A DNA stretch of 64,000 nucleotides, taken from NCBI GenBank assembly GCA_026260175.1, contig JAKCWW010000430.1:45319-109318 (forward strand), read 5' to 3'. The position numbers and the translations under genes are program-made. Shown piece by piece: positions 22,756 through 34,625 of this stretch; positions within the stretch are counted from its first letter, which is position 1, and every line of letters starts with the position of its first letter. The notes under the pieces were generated by a model. The model saw only the letters and a list, made by a program, of their open reading frames with translations. It did not search any database and was not told where the DNA came from. The stretch comes from Reticulitermes lucifugus (lineage: Eukaryota > Arthropoda > Insecta > Blattodea > Rhinotermitidae).

Positions 22756-24897
22756 GTTACCGGCCTTTATTGTGTTGAACAGAAAATGGACATGAAATGG
22801 CAGTAAGAATCGTGTGGAGAAAAAGGAGCAAAATATGGAAGAAAAAGCTGAGCTCCTAAAATTCGGCACCAGCAGGCGATGTGCATAGCGTGGCAGACGT
22901 TAATATCTGAGGTTCCGATGTGTGTGGATGAGGAGTCGCTTGGTGTGTGATCGTTTACCGGGTAAGGGATGTTAATTATTCGAATACTTAACGTGACAAT
23001 TCGTTACCTGCACCCTCCTGAAACGAAGAGTTATGGACAAGAGTTCATTTTTGCATCTAAGTAGTGGAATGTGATTCTTAAGTTGTATTTTTTCGTAACA
23101 TTACTCTGTGTACTAAACGACAGCTTGGCCGTGTCACTTCTTCAGCAGTTCGTCCCGTCCTACCATTTGCTTAGAATATTCCTGATGCCACATTTCATCT
23201 ACGGTCTCTAAGCACAAAGTCCCTCCTACTTCTCATCCATTCATGCAACCCAATACAAGGCCCACTGCAAGTGGTATGACATGTTGGTCCTTGCTCTTCG
23301 GTGGGTAGACCCAAGCAAGGCCAACAAGAATAACATGCAACCTCCACTCTTCAAATATTATCCCCCACTCCCAACAGGTTTCTACCCATTCTGATGAGTA
23401 GAAATGAACGGATGTACGTTATAAAATGGTTTCAACCAACTTCTCCCCCCTTCCCCACTTTTTTTTTTAATCTAGGTACATGAAGTACGATGGAGGCATT
23501 ACAAGTACGTTCCTACAAAGCGCAGTGACTCCAGAATACACGTAGGTGGAGTACACCTGAATATTTTAGGTTCGCAGTGATATTTAAGGAGTATCAGCTC
23601 AGTCTTGAATAATGCCAGACAAATCTCCTTTACCGACGTCGACGCTTCGGCCTCGAGGAATAATTTAGCGTAGGCCCATACATTTGGGAATGATTTGGAA
23701 GCAAGAAAGCCATGTGAAAGTCAGAATCTACGCCGACATCTACGTTGGTGCGAAGTAATGCGAAGACAATGGCAGGACGTGCAGTGACAAACGCATAGGT
23801 ATGTAAACAAGCAATACATCTATAAGCAAAATTTGAGAATTGTGTTACAGACTATAACTTTGGCCTATAACAAGCTCGGTCTGACGAAGTAACCAAATCT
23901 AACGTAACAAAATTGCGTCGAAACTTAATGAATACAATATTAATTAAGCCTCGGACACACATAGAAGCAGCTGCGCTTGCGTCAGCGGAACGGAGAATGT
24001 GTTTTAATGGCTAAACACGTCTGTACCGACACCGACCTTTCAGCATAGAGGAATAACTCAGTATATTGCCCCGCATTTCATGATAATATTGAGAAGCCGA
24101 TGCCTGAAGGGCTCTCGACGCCTGGTCCCACTAAGACAGTTGACGTATATTAGGGGCCAGTAATAGTGATATACTAGCACATGTCATTACGCCGGTGACA
24201 TGGGCAAATTAAGAAACCGAAATAAATTCCAACCCATTCTGACAATAACCTCACACGATGTAGCTTAAATTATCTCACTAAAAGAAATCAAAACTATTCA
24301 CATGTTAACCTGACCTCAACTAGCTCATAGAACTTAACCCTTACAAAACCCTATGTAACTTTATCCAGATGAAATCAAAATTTTCACTAGAGCTAGCGCA
24401 CATGCAGGCGGATGCATGTGCTGGAGAGGAGCAGACGGCAACTCGTGGAAAAGCGCGCTTTTACCAACACCGTGTGCTCAGCCACTAGGAAACACTTTGC
24501 GTGTAGGTCTCCGTGGTCTAGAGTAAGGTGGAACTGTCACACACCGAAATTAAAGTCGACAGCGATTCGGAATTTATGCCGACACACTATTTTCTACAGT
24601 AGGACCAACACACGGAAATCAGATTTAAGGGAGTATGATACAGACGCCGTGTAATATATGCCTGTCTTTCTCCCCTGCTTCATTTCTCGGTTTTCTACCT
24701 TCTTCTTACCCAACCTCTTCGTTCTCTATTTCCTCTCATCTCCTTATTTTACTCTCCACCACTGGGTTCAGTTCAGAATAAATATCAGCACAAAGTAGTA
24801 ACGCAGAAAATGCTTGTTTTTTCGTATGTCTGCCAAAGTAGACTATTCTCTTCTGTCCGTCTCCCCCCCCCATACTACAGGCTACTCATATAATTAC
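22756..24897. other. No recognisable feature
   Basis: About 2.1 kb. A short ATTGAGAAGCCGATG word near 24090 resembles the antisense LINE tail. The open frame at 24412-24654 shows no domain. Confidence 0.45.
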
Positions 24898-24940
24898 CGA
24901 CTGGCGCAGTTGGTATGCGAATAGTATGGGATTCTAATTA
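24898..24940 (+). mobile_element. tRNA-like SINE head fragment
   Basis: ACTGGCGCAGTTGGTATGCG fits a pol III A-box (TGGCGCAGTTGG), but no B-box follows. Possibly the start of a family A or D SINE. Confidence 0.35.
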
Positions 24941-25344
24941 AAAAATTTCTTGCTTATTACGCGTGTCTTCTGCATGATACAGTAGAGGTATGAAGGTGCT
25001 TGAAATGTTTCATATGTAAAACTAAACTGAAATGCATCTTTCGAAGGATGTTTTACTGGCTATGTCCCAGACTTTTTGTATAGTTCTTTTAAAACAGAAA
25101 CAAACAACACAGTATTACCTGAAGAGAAGAGATGAGAAGAAGAAAAATGTGGAATGTGAAGTCCAGACAAGCGATTGCAGCCAGACTTGGCACGAGGCGT
25201 GTTACTGCGCTGGTTTTATATAAACTTGCACTCTCCTAGTAGCGGAAAGGAAAGCTGTGGCCGGAAATGAGGATTCAGAGGCCTGTTCTTACCTACCTCA
25301 ACATACAGAGTATGCTTGTGTTAAGAGTCTGTATTTATGTCCTG

Positions 25345-25450
25345 GCTGAGGTGGTTACACGCTGGCTTCGTTCAGAGGTGTCGAGATTCAGTCCCAGGAA
25401 AATTCCTAGGCCCGTAGAATTTATGTACGACTGTGTGGTATTGAAGTAGT
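25345..25450 (+). mobile_element. SINE family D head
   Basis: The A-box TGGCTGAGGTGGTTAC is followed about 35 nt later by a B-box-like GAGATTCAGTCCC. The layout matches the copies at 32155 and 43378. The body is lost. Confidence 0.5.
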
Positions 25451-27006
25451 TTCATGGGAAAACTGTGGTTTTCTGTTGCCCACCGTCACGCCCATATCCC
25501 ATGCGACAGGGCCGAACAGTTGGCATGTTTTCAGAAATTCGGTCTTTTATGCCGACTCGGCCGAGTATGCATCACGAGATTTTAACGTTGGCACAAGCTG
25601 CCGGTAGTTCATGTCTGTCCCGTTCACGTAGCAGTGACCGTGAGCGTCCACATAAAGGATGCCGTAGTTACATGCCTCGCGTCTGGGATACTTCGCGGAT
25701 TGTACTATAATGTACGCTACTGTTTTCAAGTCGTGTGTCGCGACATGAGTTGAATTGTGACCCAACATTTTAATGTAATACGTATCTACACGTTTAAAAG
25801 TAGGGCACAAAGTGTGACAACAGCAGAAAATCTTGTTCATCCCTGCCTTCTCATCTCATGTACCTATATAGCGCAATGTTAAATTGTTATTGCCTCCATA
25901 TTTTGTTTATTCGCAGTTGCCTCTGTGTTTTTGATACAGGATGCCCAGCTTAAAGCGATACCCCGCTGTTATAATCTACGAACCCACACATATAGTACAC
26001 ATTATCAGCCTTTATTATACAGGGTGTTTTTGTCGCGGGACTGCTAGCTGTAGAGCGGACAACATCCTAGCTGACAGCGACCGTCAACGCCTCCCCATTC
26101 TGCAGTGCTCTGTCCTGGTCGGTTCCTCGTAAAATATTCTCTCACATTATTTATTTGCTTTTTTTTGTTAAGTATTCAGCGTTTACTAAGGACATAGATT
26201 TCATTATTTAAACGAAATGCATAAAACGAAAATAAATGCCCTGTATTTTGGTGCCCATATTTTCATGTCCGAAATTACCGAACGGACTTGGCTAAAATTA
26301 GATATTGTTTCCTAAACCTAAGTTTTTCGGGTTAATTTAACTTTTATTTGTAACTTTCGTATTTGATAAGAAATCTCAAACGGAAATGAAGATCCGTCGG
26401 TCAAGAATAATAAGCCTTACGTCACATAAAGTAGCCTGAGTATCTCAGTAATGTCTGTTATTTTAGTTCAAAATTTTTTCAACGTGGATATTAGGCCTAT
26501 CAACGACATACGGACACCTACCCCTCCATACAGTAATTTTCTGCCTGTGATATCTATCGTGTGGGTAAGGAGTTTCTTCTGCAACGTCGAAGTTATGCTT
26601 GCACTAAATGCACAACAAAGTGACTGAGACACTGAGATGTGCAAAGCATCAAACGACACCTTTATAAAGTGAAATAGCTTGCACCTTGCAACGCTTGTTA
26701 CTCTATCAATTATCTTAGTATTTTGTTTCTGGGCCATTTTAGTTATCACTAGCTCCTTGCAGCCATCTGTCATTTACTGTATAAAATGGAATGCGTAGTA
26801 TGAAAAATTACGTAAGGAGCACAGATGTGTCACGGATAATGATATGATTATTAACATAGAGTGTGCGTAGAGTGCGGGCAGTCATAAAAACACATTGTTT
26901 TGCAATAAAGATTTTTTTGGCCCGCCATGACATTGCAGTATATTTTATGTAAATTATTGCAACTTGTATTGCTTTTAGAAACACGATGTTTCCTTTTAGC
27001 ACTCGT
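25451..27006. other. No recognisable feature; TAGGCCTA at about 26492
   Basis: Overlapping antisense frames at 25465-25840, and 26468-26773 on the minus strand, lack recognisable content. Confidence 0.45.
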
Positions 27007-27302
27007 AATATCAGCCGTTGGGCCGTGCCATGGCTCAGGCGGTTAGTCGCCGGCCTCCCATTGCGGAGGCCCGGGTTCGATACCGGGTTAGTCCATGTGG
27101 GATTTATGGTGGACAAATTGGCACTGGGACAGGTTTTTCCCCAGTACTTCGGTCTTCCCCTGTCAGTTTCATTCCACCGGTGCTCCATTTCTTGGAAAAA
27201 TGAAAAAACTGACCATCTTTCTCTTCATCTTTATCACAGGGTTGTACAATAAGCCTTAAGGCTGCGGTGCGTCTGTAGCATCTGTTGCAAATTTCAGCCG
27301 TT
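27007..27302 (+). mobile_element. SINE family B with 13-bp TSD
   Basis: Direct repeats AATATCAGCCGTT (27007-27019) and AATTTCAGCCGTT (27290-27302) differ at one base and bracket about 270 bp. The head has an A-box (TGGCTCAGGCGG) and a B-box (GGTTCGATACC). The body carries GTGGGATTTATGGTGGACAA, CCCCAGTACTTCGG, CATTCCACCGGTGC and the 3' block AAGCCTTAAGGCTGCGGTGC. Both strands of the long open frames here (26808-27188, 26986-27252) come from the SINE. Confidence 0.9.
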
Positions 27303-27424
27303 TGCCATGGTTACTAGTAGAGGTGTTACTGACCTGTCCGTCTCAATATATTGTATAGGCATACTCAAGATTTTTGTAACCTTTCTCTTCCCGTCCCCCT
27401 CCCTCCATTTCAAGTTTATGAATC

Positions 27425-27460
27425 TTGAGATCTGCGCTCTTCTGTGATGTCTTATTCCTA
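27425..27460. repeat. Fragment of the AGATCTGCGCTCTT foldback arm
   Basis: TTGAGATCTGCGCTCTTCTG is identical to the outer arm of the element at 8048. The rest of the arm is lost. Confidence 0.6.
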
Positions 27461-27575
27461 GATTCCTCAGATGGAGGACCGGTCATCACCCAGGCCTCTA
27501 TCTACGCAGGAAGACCCCCGTTAGAACCACGATCCCAACGTCCAAGCTGTACAAGGCAGTATAATCCTCAGGCCC
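27461..27575 (-). mobile_element. SINE family C-like fragment
   Basis: The plus strand holds GCCTCTATCTACGCAGGAAG, then TTAGAACCACGATCCCAACG and CCTCAGGCCCCTGAG-type words. Minus-strand GGTTCTAACGGG resembles a B-box. It abuts the mariner remnant, so the boundary is approximate. Confidence 0.4.
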
Positions 27576-27978
27576 CTGAGCGTGGGTATTGTTGTGCAAA
27601 AGGAACCAACTACCTTTCTCTCAAAATCCGTTCCAATACATTTTCAATATTGGTACCTAGAATTAATTCAATGTTTACTGTTTTTCCTTCAGGCACAAAG
27701 TTGTGGCTCTGCTGCTTTTGCTCATCCGGGAGACTGTGTAGAACAGACTTGCTCAGCTCTTCCTCTTTCTCCGATATTCATGAAGAATCCGACGAATCTT
27801 ATCCCGGTTATTGTGCAGTTGGTCCTCCATCAACATTAGGGCCATTCGACGATGTGGCCACCAATTTACACACTTCTGCATCTGTTTCTGGATTTCGAGC
27901 AATTGACGGCCGCCCACTTCTTGGTTCCTCTTTAAGGTTCTCACGTTCTTCCCTGAATCTTTTGAAGTCCGCTTAAAC
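27576..27978 (-). pseudogene. Mariner-type transposase pseudogene
   Basis: On the minus strand, three frames joined by frameshifts give recognisable mariner transposase pieces in order. First is FKRFREERENLKEEPRSGRP (about 27970-27911), the usual RF.EGRE...RSGRPS linker of the N-terminal helix-turn-helix domain. Next is MEDQLHNNRDKIRRILHEY (about 27829-27773), the second helix-turn-helix. Then VLHSLPDEQKQ (about 27750-27718) and, after an apparent deletion of the first catalytic block (no TGDESW), HNFVPEGKTVN and SWFLLHNNTHAQ. In intact mariners the last block is LLHDNAPAH with a catalytic Asp; here it is Asn. At least two frameshifts, a deletion and stops make it dead. No terminal inverted repeats were found. 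Confidence 0.82.
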
Positions 27979-29100
27979 ATACCTACGAAGTCAAGCTGTA
28001 GTTATTTTCCCGAGCTTGAAACAAAAGTTGACTTTCTATCGGTGCTTTATGAAAACAAAGAGAAACACAGCTTACGCGCGGGCCTGCTACGGATTAACTG
28101 AGCGAGCTGTAACTTTTAATCTCTGGCGGTCGTAACATGAATTAACAGATACAGGCTGTAATTGGCTTAGGGCACGAAATTATACTTGCCGTATAGCATT
28201 AGTCCCAGAAGTGTGCTGCTTGTAGTCGTAAGCATACATACTGGGCAGATACGAACAGCGTTGTATTTATTTTGGTAGCTGTATATGCCAGTAACAAATT
28301 TCCAGGAAATCCTTTCATTACTTTTGGCGATGTATATAACTTAGAGCAGACGAAATAACGAATACGACATCTCCATAATGCGTTCATAAAGCATAACGTC
28401 ATTTCGCTCAAATTCAGACAACCACGAGGGCATCTGTGAACACCTGGCGGTGAGGCATCTCTTCTAATCTAACTTCTGTTCACATTCCGACTTAATTGGC
28501 ATGAGTTCGCATCGTTGACAGAGTGTTGCATAGAATACTATTCAACTAATTATTTGACAGAAAAACATCAATAGAAGCCGAGATTAATTCATATTCCGTT
28601 ATAATAGTAGCTTTACTATACTTGCCTTACGTGTAGGCCCTGTTTTTATTTTGTTTTAATAAGATTTACTTAAATGGGCAAAATATTTAATTTGTTTTAC
28701 GTTTAAATGCCTTCCACAGCTTTGCAGCCGTGTAACACAGTACTTAGAAAACATGCAGTTATGTCAGCTTAAACACACAAGTTTCTAGCAACTTGTGCCC
28801 GTATGGTGTCCTTTGGTTTGTGTTTCTGAACATCGAACCAACAAATCTCCAAAGTTTTGCCCCTTATCTGAAATATAGGCCCATTTCATGTAGGCCTGCA
28901 CAACGTTTTGGCAGTTGCCTTCTACTGATGTCTTCAAGCACGTTGTTTTCAAATATCCTATGGAGTCTGCCGAGAGACTTTTAAATTTAATGCGTACTAC
29001 TTTAAGATCAGTGACGAAAATTAGGAGCAATTCGCATGAAGAAATTGAATGAGTGTGAAAACCAGATGATAATGGCCCACATGCGAGAACTAGGCGAAGG
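27979..29100. other. No recognisable feature
   Basis: No clear repeat. A weak LINE-like string (CACATGCGAGAACTAGGCGA, compare HVARMGE) occurs at 29079-29098, just before the SINE. Confidence 0.4.
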
Positions 29101-29402
29101 TAAAGGTAAAGTTCCTGTGCTTAATTAGGTACCATGCTATAAAACGTGTAGGGAAGTAGAGGTACCCTTCAGCGCCTTCTTAAACCCGGCACGCAGTGGT
29201 CGTGAGTGGTCAGCTTCACTCCTCGGCGTCTATACCCCCATGTAAGTTTCCACCCCTCACCTACTGGGAAGGAAGCCGGGTAGGCCCCAGATTCTGTGCA
29301 GACATATTTACGAAGAGAAAATCTTTTGCCATTACCGGCTATCGAACTGCGGTCTTTCAGCCCATAGGCACTCACTGTAGCCTGAGCTACCTCGACTGGC
29401 TA
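29101..29402 (-). mobile_element. SINE family A, full length
   Basis: The tail (GGTAAA)n lies at the low-coordinate end. The body contains GTGGTCAGCTTCACTCC and GGGTAGGCCCCAGATTCTG. The minus-strand head has the A-box TAGCTCAGGCTACAG and the B-box AGTTCGATAGCC. It sits tail to 29101, head to 29402. Confidence 0.85.
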
Positions 29403-30524
29403 ATTTGGAACGGTATTATTAAAATCACTCAACCTGAACGTAGAAGCAACAGTTGCCTGACAAATAGTGGTACTGTCTACCAGACAGCACGACTTCAAAC
29501 CCAGGAGGCCGTAATCTTAACACGCCATGACTCCCACAACAGACTTATGGAAGGGGATATGAAGACATGAACTGGATCCCATCCATCCTTGTCAATATGG
29601 AGTAACAGTCGGATTTTGAAGTTGTACTTCACTGAATAAAGTTAGTTCTGATGAAAACAATAAGTAATTAATGTAAAAAGCTTTCTGTCTTGTTTATTAA
29701 TAAAAGGGTTTTCAGCTTTGTATAGTGTACTCCAAAACTGCCTGCGAAATCAATTATTCAGGTCCCAAGTTTGATGCTTAGAATACGGCTAATTTTACAT
29801 CTGTTTGGCAAGTTTTTTCACTTGCAAAACAATATGTGGAAAAAATGGTATAAAGAAAAGAAAGTGTCAGCAGACAATTGTTTCTAGCCTCTCAGGCTCT
29901 TGGTCTATCAGAACGATAACAATTCGTCAATTTAGTCCCAATGCCAGTGCAGTCTTAGCCTGTAGGTGTTTGTAGCACCGTACAGAAAGGCTGCTAACTC
30001 GATGGCAGCATCATAGTTCACTGAGTAGAATGACTGCAGAACGCGATCCTAGAACGCTGCACTTCTTGGACAGATATCTGTGGAACAAAATGTAATTTGA
30101 AGTTTAAGAGAGTTTAATAGCTTTGGTTGATCACAATAACATTGGCACCTCAATTCGGTTAATGGGAAACAAACCTAGCTTTTCTGTGTTCGGTTCTACA
30201 CCGCTGCAGCAACACACTTGTCGTGCGAACACTGCATTGCCGATAGTGAGAGATTTCACAAACGGCAAGAGAATCGCGCAAAGGAGCGGCTGAATAGACA
30301 GGACAAGAGAATGAAAAGTAGAAACGGATGGAGTATTACAGATACTTCTGATATTCACAAGTGTTTTATTTACCGGCGCTGTCAGTTACTAAGCTTGCAT
30401 GGGGCCCATGATAGATGAATGACTAAGAGTATCATCAAGCACTGATGAAATGATTTTGACAAAGAGAAACCAAAGTACTCCGAGAAACATCTTTGTCCAT
30501 TGTCACTGTGTCAATTATAAATCC
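29403..30524. other. No recognisable feature
   Basis: No repeats or supportable genes. Confidence 0.45.
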
Positions 30525-30605
30525 CACTGGAATGGCCTGGAGTTAAACTCAGGCCTCCGCGGTGAGAGGCCAGCAACTAATCACATAAGCCACGATATGG
30601 CCACG
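30525..30605 (-). mobile_element. SINE family B head fragment
   Basis: Minus-strand A-box region (TGGCTTATGTGATTAG) and GAGTTTAACTCC where the B-box should be, with CTCTCACCGCGGAGGCCTGA between them as in the copies at 63016 and 59330. The B-box is mutated. Confidence 0.65.
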
Positions 30606-32154
30606 ATAGACCGAAAGCAGGACGTATTTACAGTAACTATATACTTCAAAAATTATTAAATACCAAAGTATAAATTATTCATTATGACCTGCTTTATAGA
30701 CACTCTAAACTTGGCTTACATAAATATAGCAATGTAGGCGTAATTTCCTTCGAGAGTCCGACAGTAGTTTCTCCTTTTCTAAGTACATTTTATTGTACCC
30801 ACACTTACAATTCCCTTTAATTACAACAGTGCGCTTTAAACGCCAACACAATAGATTAAAATGCTCAGACCACAGTAACACGTGAGGTGACCGTGACAGT
30901 CTTAGGCTTTTGGAGACCAATATTCCGTAAATTTATCCTTTAACTGGCACATGAAAGACACTGCATTGCAAGAAACAAATAATTATTCTTACTTAATGTT
31001 AAACTCCAGTCACAAAGGCAAGGAATGTGGCATTTCTCACATTGTTTGTTAGGCCTATTTACCGCTGTGATGCTGCATGGTGATTGCTTGATGCCAAACA
31101 ACGAAGCAGTGGTGGATGTCTATCGCTTGCGCAGGTTATTCTCGCCGCAAACATAGACATCTTTACGAAAAGACTGGTTTTTTTATGTTTTACGTAACTT
31201 GTATTTGGCCAGTCATGTTGCAGAAGTAAAATCACGGTCAGGTAGGCCTACATGAAGCTAGGAGTTGTGGTGTAGGTGCTCAGTATCTCCACCATTTTAG
31301 AACCTGCTCGCGATGTTCACCGTCCACATAGACAACACGGCCTGTACACAACAAGGAAATTTTGCACAATCCTTCTCAAAACATCGTTAGGCCTACTAAT
31401 ACAGCTGGTAACTGCATGTTTCAGTTTTCAGATCTGCGACATTTTTGAGGACGGATGGTATGGATATGATCCGTAAGAAATCCCAGATATGGACATTACC
31501 TATGGGAGAGCGTGAGGCCGAACGTCGTACCGTAAGGGAATAATGTAGAACAGCGTAAAGTCGATGTGCAGGCCTGTATAAAATAAGACAGTGCTCTGGC
31601 TCTCACAGTCACAGGCACTTAATTTACTTGGAAGTCACGATTCTTGTAAGAGAAGAGATGCACTGGTAACGCATCCAACGACTTTTGGTCTCTGGCCAAA
31701 TAACCTGTTTTCACTTTTCGTTTGGTGCTCGATTGGCTGCATTTATTGGCGAACTAAAGACATGCAGAGTCAGTGGAATTTGCTTGACTATAGCAGTGCA
31801 AAAAAAATTCTTTCTTCATCTCTTGTCATTCTTTTAAAATTAAGCACAAAAATGTGAAATGTTGAAGCATTTGATCATAAAAACGCCAAAACTTTTTCCT
31901 CTGTCTCTTTTAACAAAGCTGTTTACGGATATAATTCAACCAACTTGTCTTCGAAATTTTGTAAACAGCATATTATTCCGCGGGTGCACAAATCCCGGAT
32001 GCCAGGTCGCCGTGGCGACTAAATTTTGTACAGTGGCGCCTAATATTTATGGATCCTTATTATGGAACGTGCGTCATGTCGCCCTTCTAGCGCCTATAAT
32101 GTTAAGGTAGTTCTTGGATTTTTATAAAATTTGTACATCCCTGTATTAGTCATT
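30606..32154. other. No gene; TAGGCCTA cluster at 31050, 31243 and 31388
   Basis: Three copies of the octamer lie within 350 bp. Open frames (31591-31857, 31859-32110) are featureless. Confidence 0.5.
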
Positions 32155-32310
32155 TGTTGTGGTGGCGTGGTTAGCATTTCTGCTTTGTATTTTGGAAATA
32201 CCTGGTTCAAAACTCGGACGACCTGACAGCAGTTTACGTGATTTTCCTCAGTCCGTATTCCAGGATGGTACTTCGCATTAAGACACAGCTGTTTGCTTCA
32301 ACGGTCTTTA
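32155..32310 (+). mobile_element. SINE family D
   Basis: A-box GTGGCGTGGTTAGCA, B-box CTGGTTCAAAACTCGG, then CGACCTGACAGCAG, TTTCCTCAGTCC and CCAGGATGGTACTTCGCATTA. This is the best copy of family D here. The B-box core is altered (TTCAAAA). Confidence 0.6.
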
Positions 32311-32483
32311 ACATTCGTAATTCACAGATTGCCTTACTCTAGACGCTGCACAACCTAAGCATTTAAAACACTGGCATAGGTGAGTTACTCAGTATTTATC
32401 TGTTCTTGACAGGACAAAAAATTTCATTGTGAGTGTCACCTGTGTGGTGAAAATTGGAATAATCTTGGTCTGCTTACCATGGA

Positions 32484-32486
<3 letters not shown>

Positions 32487-32529
<43 letters not shown>
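32487..32529. repeat. (AT)n microsatellite
   Basis: A 43-bp AT run. It explains the poly-IY stretch in the antisense frame 32389-32607. Confidence 0.95.
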
Positions 32530-32531
<2 letters not shown>

Positions 32532-32544
32532 CATAAGCAAGGCT

Positions 32545-33075
32545 AATCCATCTTAATGTAAGGCAGACCAAGAATGGATCTTCCCATATCCGTCCAGCCT
32601 GACGCAACTATCAGATTTCCAGTCCACTATAATTTTAAGTATTCTATGACCAGTTCTTTTTCTATCAGTCCAATGTCGTGTAATTTAAAGTAGGCTACGA
32701 ACTATTCTTCCCACATCCCCTTAGCTTAGAAAATAAACCACCAACGGTTCTTGCCATGCCTATCCGGTATGATGTAAATTAAAGTAAGCCGCAGGCGGTG
32801 CTACCGTTATTCCTGCAGCCTTATATAAAAGTCATTTAAAATAAACGCCGAAAAGTTCTTTCCGTACACATCCTATCTCATGTAACTTAAAATAAACCAC
32901 TCACAGTTCCCCCCATAACCTGCGAATAACAACTTAAAACAAGCCACTGATGGGTTTTCCCAAGTCACTTCAATCAAATGTACCTTAAATCACGAACAGT
33001 TCTCCCCATATCGCTTCGGCCTGATGTAACTTCAAATCGGCGAAGAACGGTTCATCCCATTCCGCCAGTATACAG
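32545..33075. repeat. Ancient degenerate tandem array, unit about 50 bp
   Basis: About ten diverged units follow the pattern GATGTAACTTAAAATAAACC, then ACNGTTCTTCCCATATCC and TTCAGCCT. Recognisable unit starts lie at about 32670 (GTCGTGTAATTTAAAG), 32769 (GATGTAAATTAAAG), 32880 (CATGTAACTTAAAATAAACC), 32930 (AACAACTTAAAACAAGCC), 32980 (AATGTACCTTAAATC) and 33024 (GATGTAACTTCAAATC). Indels make the period vary between about 45 and 60. Confidence 0.75.
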
Positions 33076-33865
33076 TCATGTGTTTTGACCATATGTTATC
33101 AGAGCAAATAATACGGCATCGTAAAGTAAACCAAATACGAGTAAGCTACTGTTTCAGCCCTTCCGTGTATACTGAATGTGCAATATCCTTGCAGCAAGAA
33201 CTTTGGGATAAGCCTGTCATAAACCCACCCTGCGACACCTAAACACTGTAACAGGAGAAAGGTAATGCTGCCAGCTATTAAGTGTGGCGTATTGCTAACA
33301 GAACGGAAATCTGGCCACTTCTTTTAATCTTCGGCTATTGTAAAGAGAGGAACACTATAATGGCACATCGCTGTCCAGCTGGAGTGGTAGTCGCTTCTCC
33401 TCTCAGTTTTATGCGACAAGGGAACAAGTGGATCTCCAGATTTCTGAGGAAACTTACATGATCCTGGAAAGACATCCCACAAAAATTTGTGACATAGGAA
33501 ATGAAAATATACGTACAGCCTTGGGCCTTGGGAACAAAGGGTATGATTCCGCTCTAAGTATGATGTTGTTCTATCCTGTGCAGGTAAAGGCATTTCAATG
33601 GGTCAATCTGCTTTCTGATGAGCCCTGTCAAATGTGTAAACATTCGTGGATCTCAGTAGAAGAAACGGTCTAATTCGTGAACAATTTTAAATATTTTTTA
33701 AACGTTGGATTGCTAGATTACATATTCTATACAATCAATTACTTTAAAATGTGGTTATTTATTTATTTATTTCAGAACCAAAATGATATTTTCTCCGAAC
33801 TTATTTTATGCTTCGGAAGTGAAACACGGATTGAGAGAGAGAATGACAAAAGAACAGGCAGCACA
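33076..33865. other. No recognisable feature
   Basis: Antisense pair of frames at 33324-33673 with no recognisable domain. Confidence 0.45.
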
Positions 33866-33940
33866 AGTAAAGGTAAAGGCATGCCTGTAACATGCCGTGC
33901 AGGCACAGAGTGGCGCTAGATGGAGGTGGGTGGTCAAGGC
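33866..33940 (-). mobile_element. SINE family A tail fragment
   Basis: TAAAGGTAAAGGC (tail) followed by ATGCCGTGCAGGCAC and GGCGCTAGATGGAGGTGGGT, as in other minus-strand family A copies. The rest is missing. Confidence 0.5.
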
Positions 33941-34564
33941 AAAACGTATGAGGATTTAATGGCAGCAGGGCTAAATACAATTGACTGTCCACAAAATTAA
34001 GGAACAAGAAACGGAGCAAATTAAAATCGTAATTCATTACAAAGAAAACAGTTAAATTAGAAAAATATATGTTGGGAGATAGGCTTACAGCATCCTCAGA
34101 ATTAATAAGTGTGTATTACCCCCGGAGGAGAAGTTATGAAAAAACCTAGAAGTAGGCTGTACGGAAATATCAGTTTCATTTTGAACTTTGCAACTGGCTT
34201 TACATTTTCGAATAACATCCACTCATGATAAATGTGTGAATGGTACTGACTCAGTCTGTTCTGGTAGGTCAGGTAGTCTAAGGTCGCTGCACAAAATGCT
34301 GAGCTTATATAGCAATGGCGAATACAGAAAAAACTTATTTTATTGTAGGGTATGCTATGTTATTATTAGACTGCAGGAGCTTGAGGAGAGTTCTTTTGGA
34401 AGCTGGTTACCGTGTGCGAATTTTGGATCTTGAGACTGAGAACGAAACTTGCCGCTTTGCAGTCTTCAATCACGAGAGAGCTTCTGCACTCTGCAGTCCA
34501 GTAGCCAAGCACGTTTGGACTGCTTGTCCATGAAGATGTAACCGCTAAGATGCTTTGATACGTG

Positions 34565-34625
34565 GGTGACTGACTATTTACAGGTAGACGCGGCGTAACA
34601 ACCCAGAAGACTTGAATCTTCAACA
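34565..34625 (-). repeat. Arm fragment of the hammerhead-bearing repeat family
   Basis: Minus strand CTTCTGGGTTGTTACGCCGC then TCTACCTG parallels GGGATGTGACGCCGTGTAG at 40452 and the element at 13861. Its antisense reading is the FWVVTPRLPV string. Confidence 0.45.

Noticed and set aside
27020-27110. tRNA gene candidate from good A- and B-boxes
   Set aside because: The boxes sit at the head of a SINE with a family B body and TSD; the cloverleaf is not maintained.
27425-27976. 183-codon plus-strand open frame, the longest in the window
   Set aside because: It is antisense to the mariner remnant and runs through foldback and SINE fragments; no domain in its own translation.
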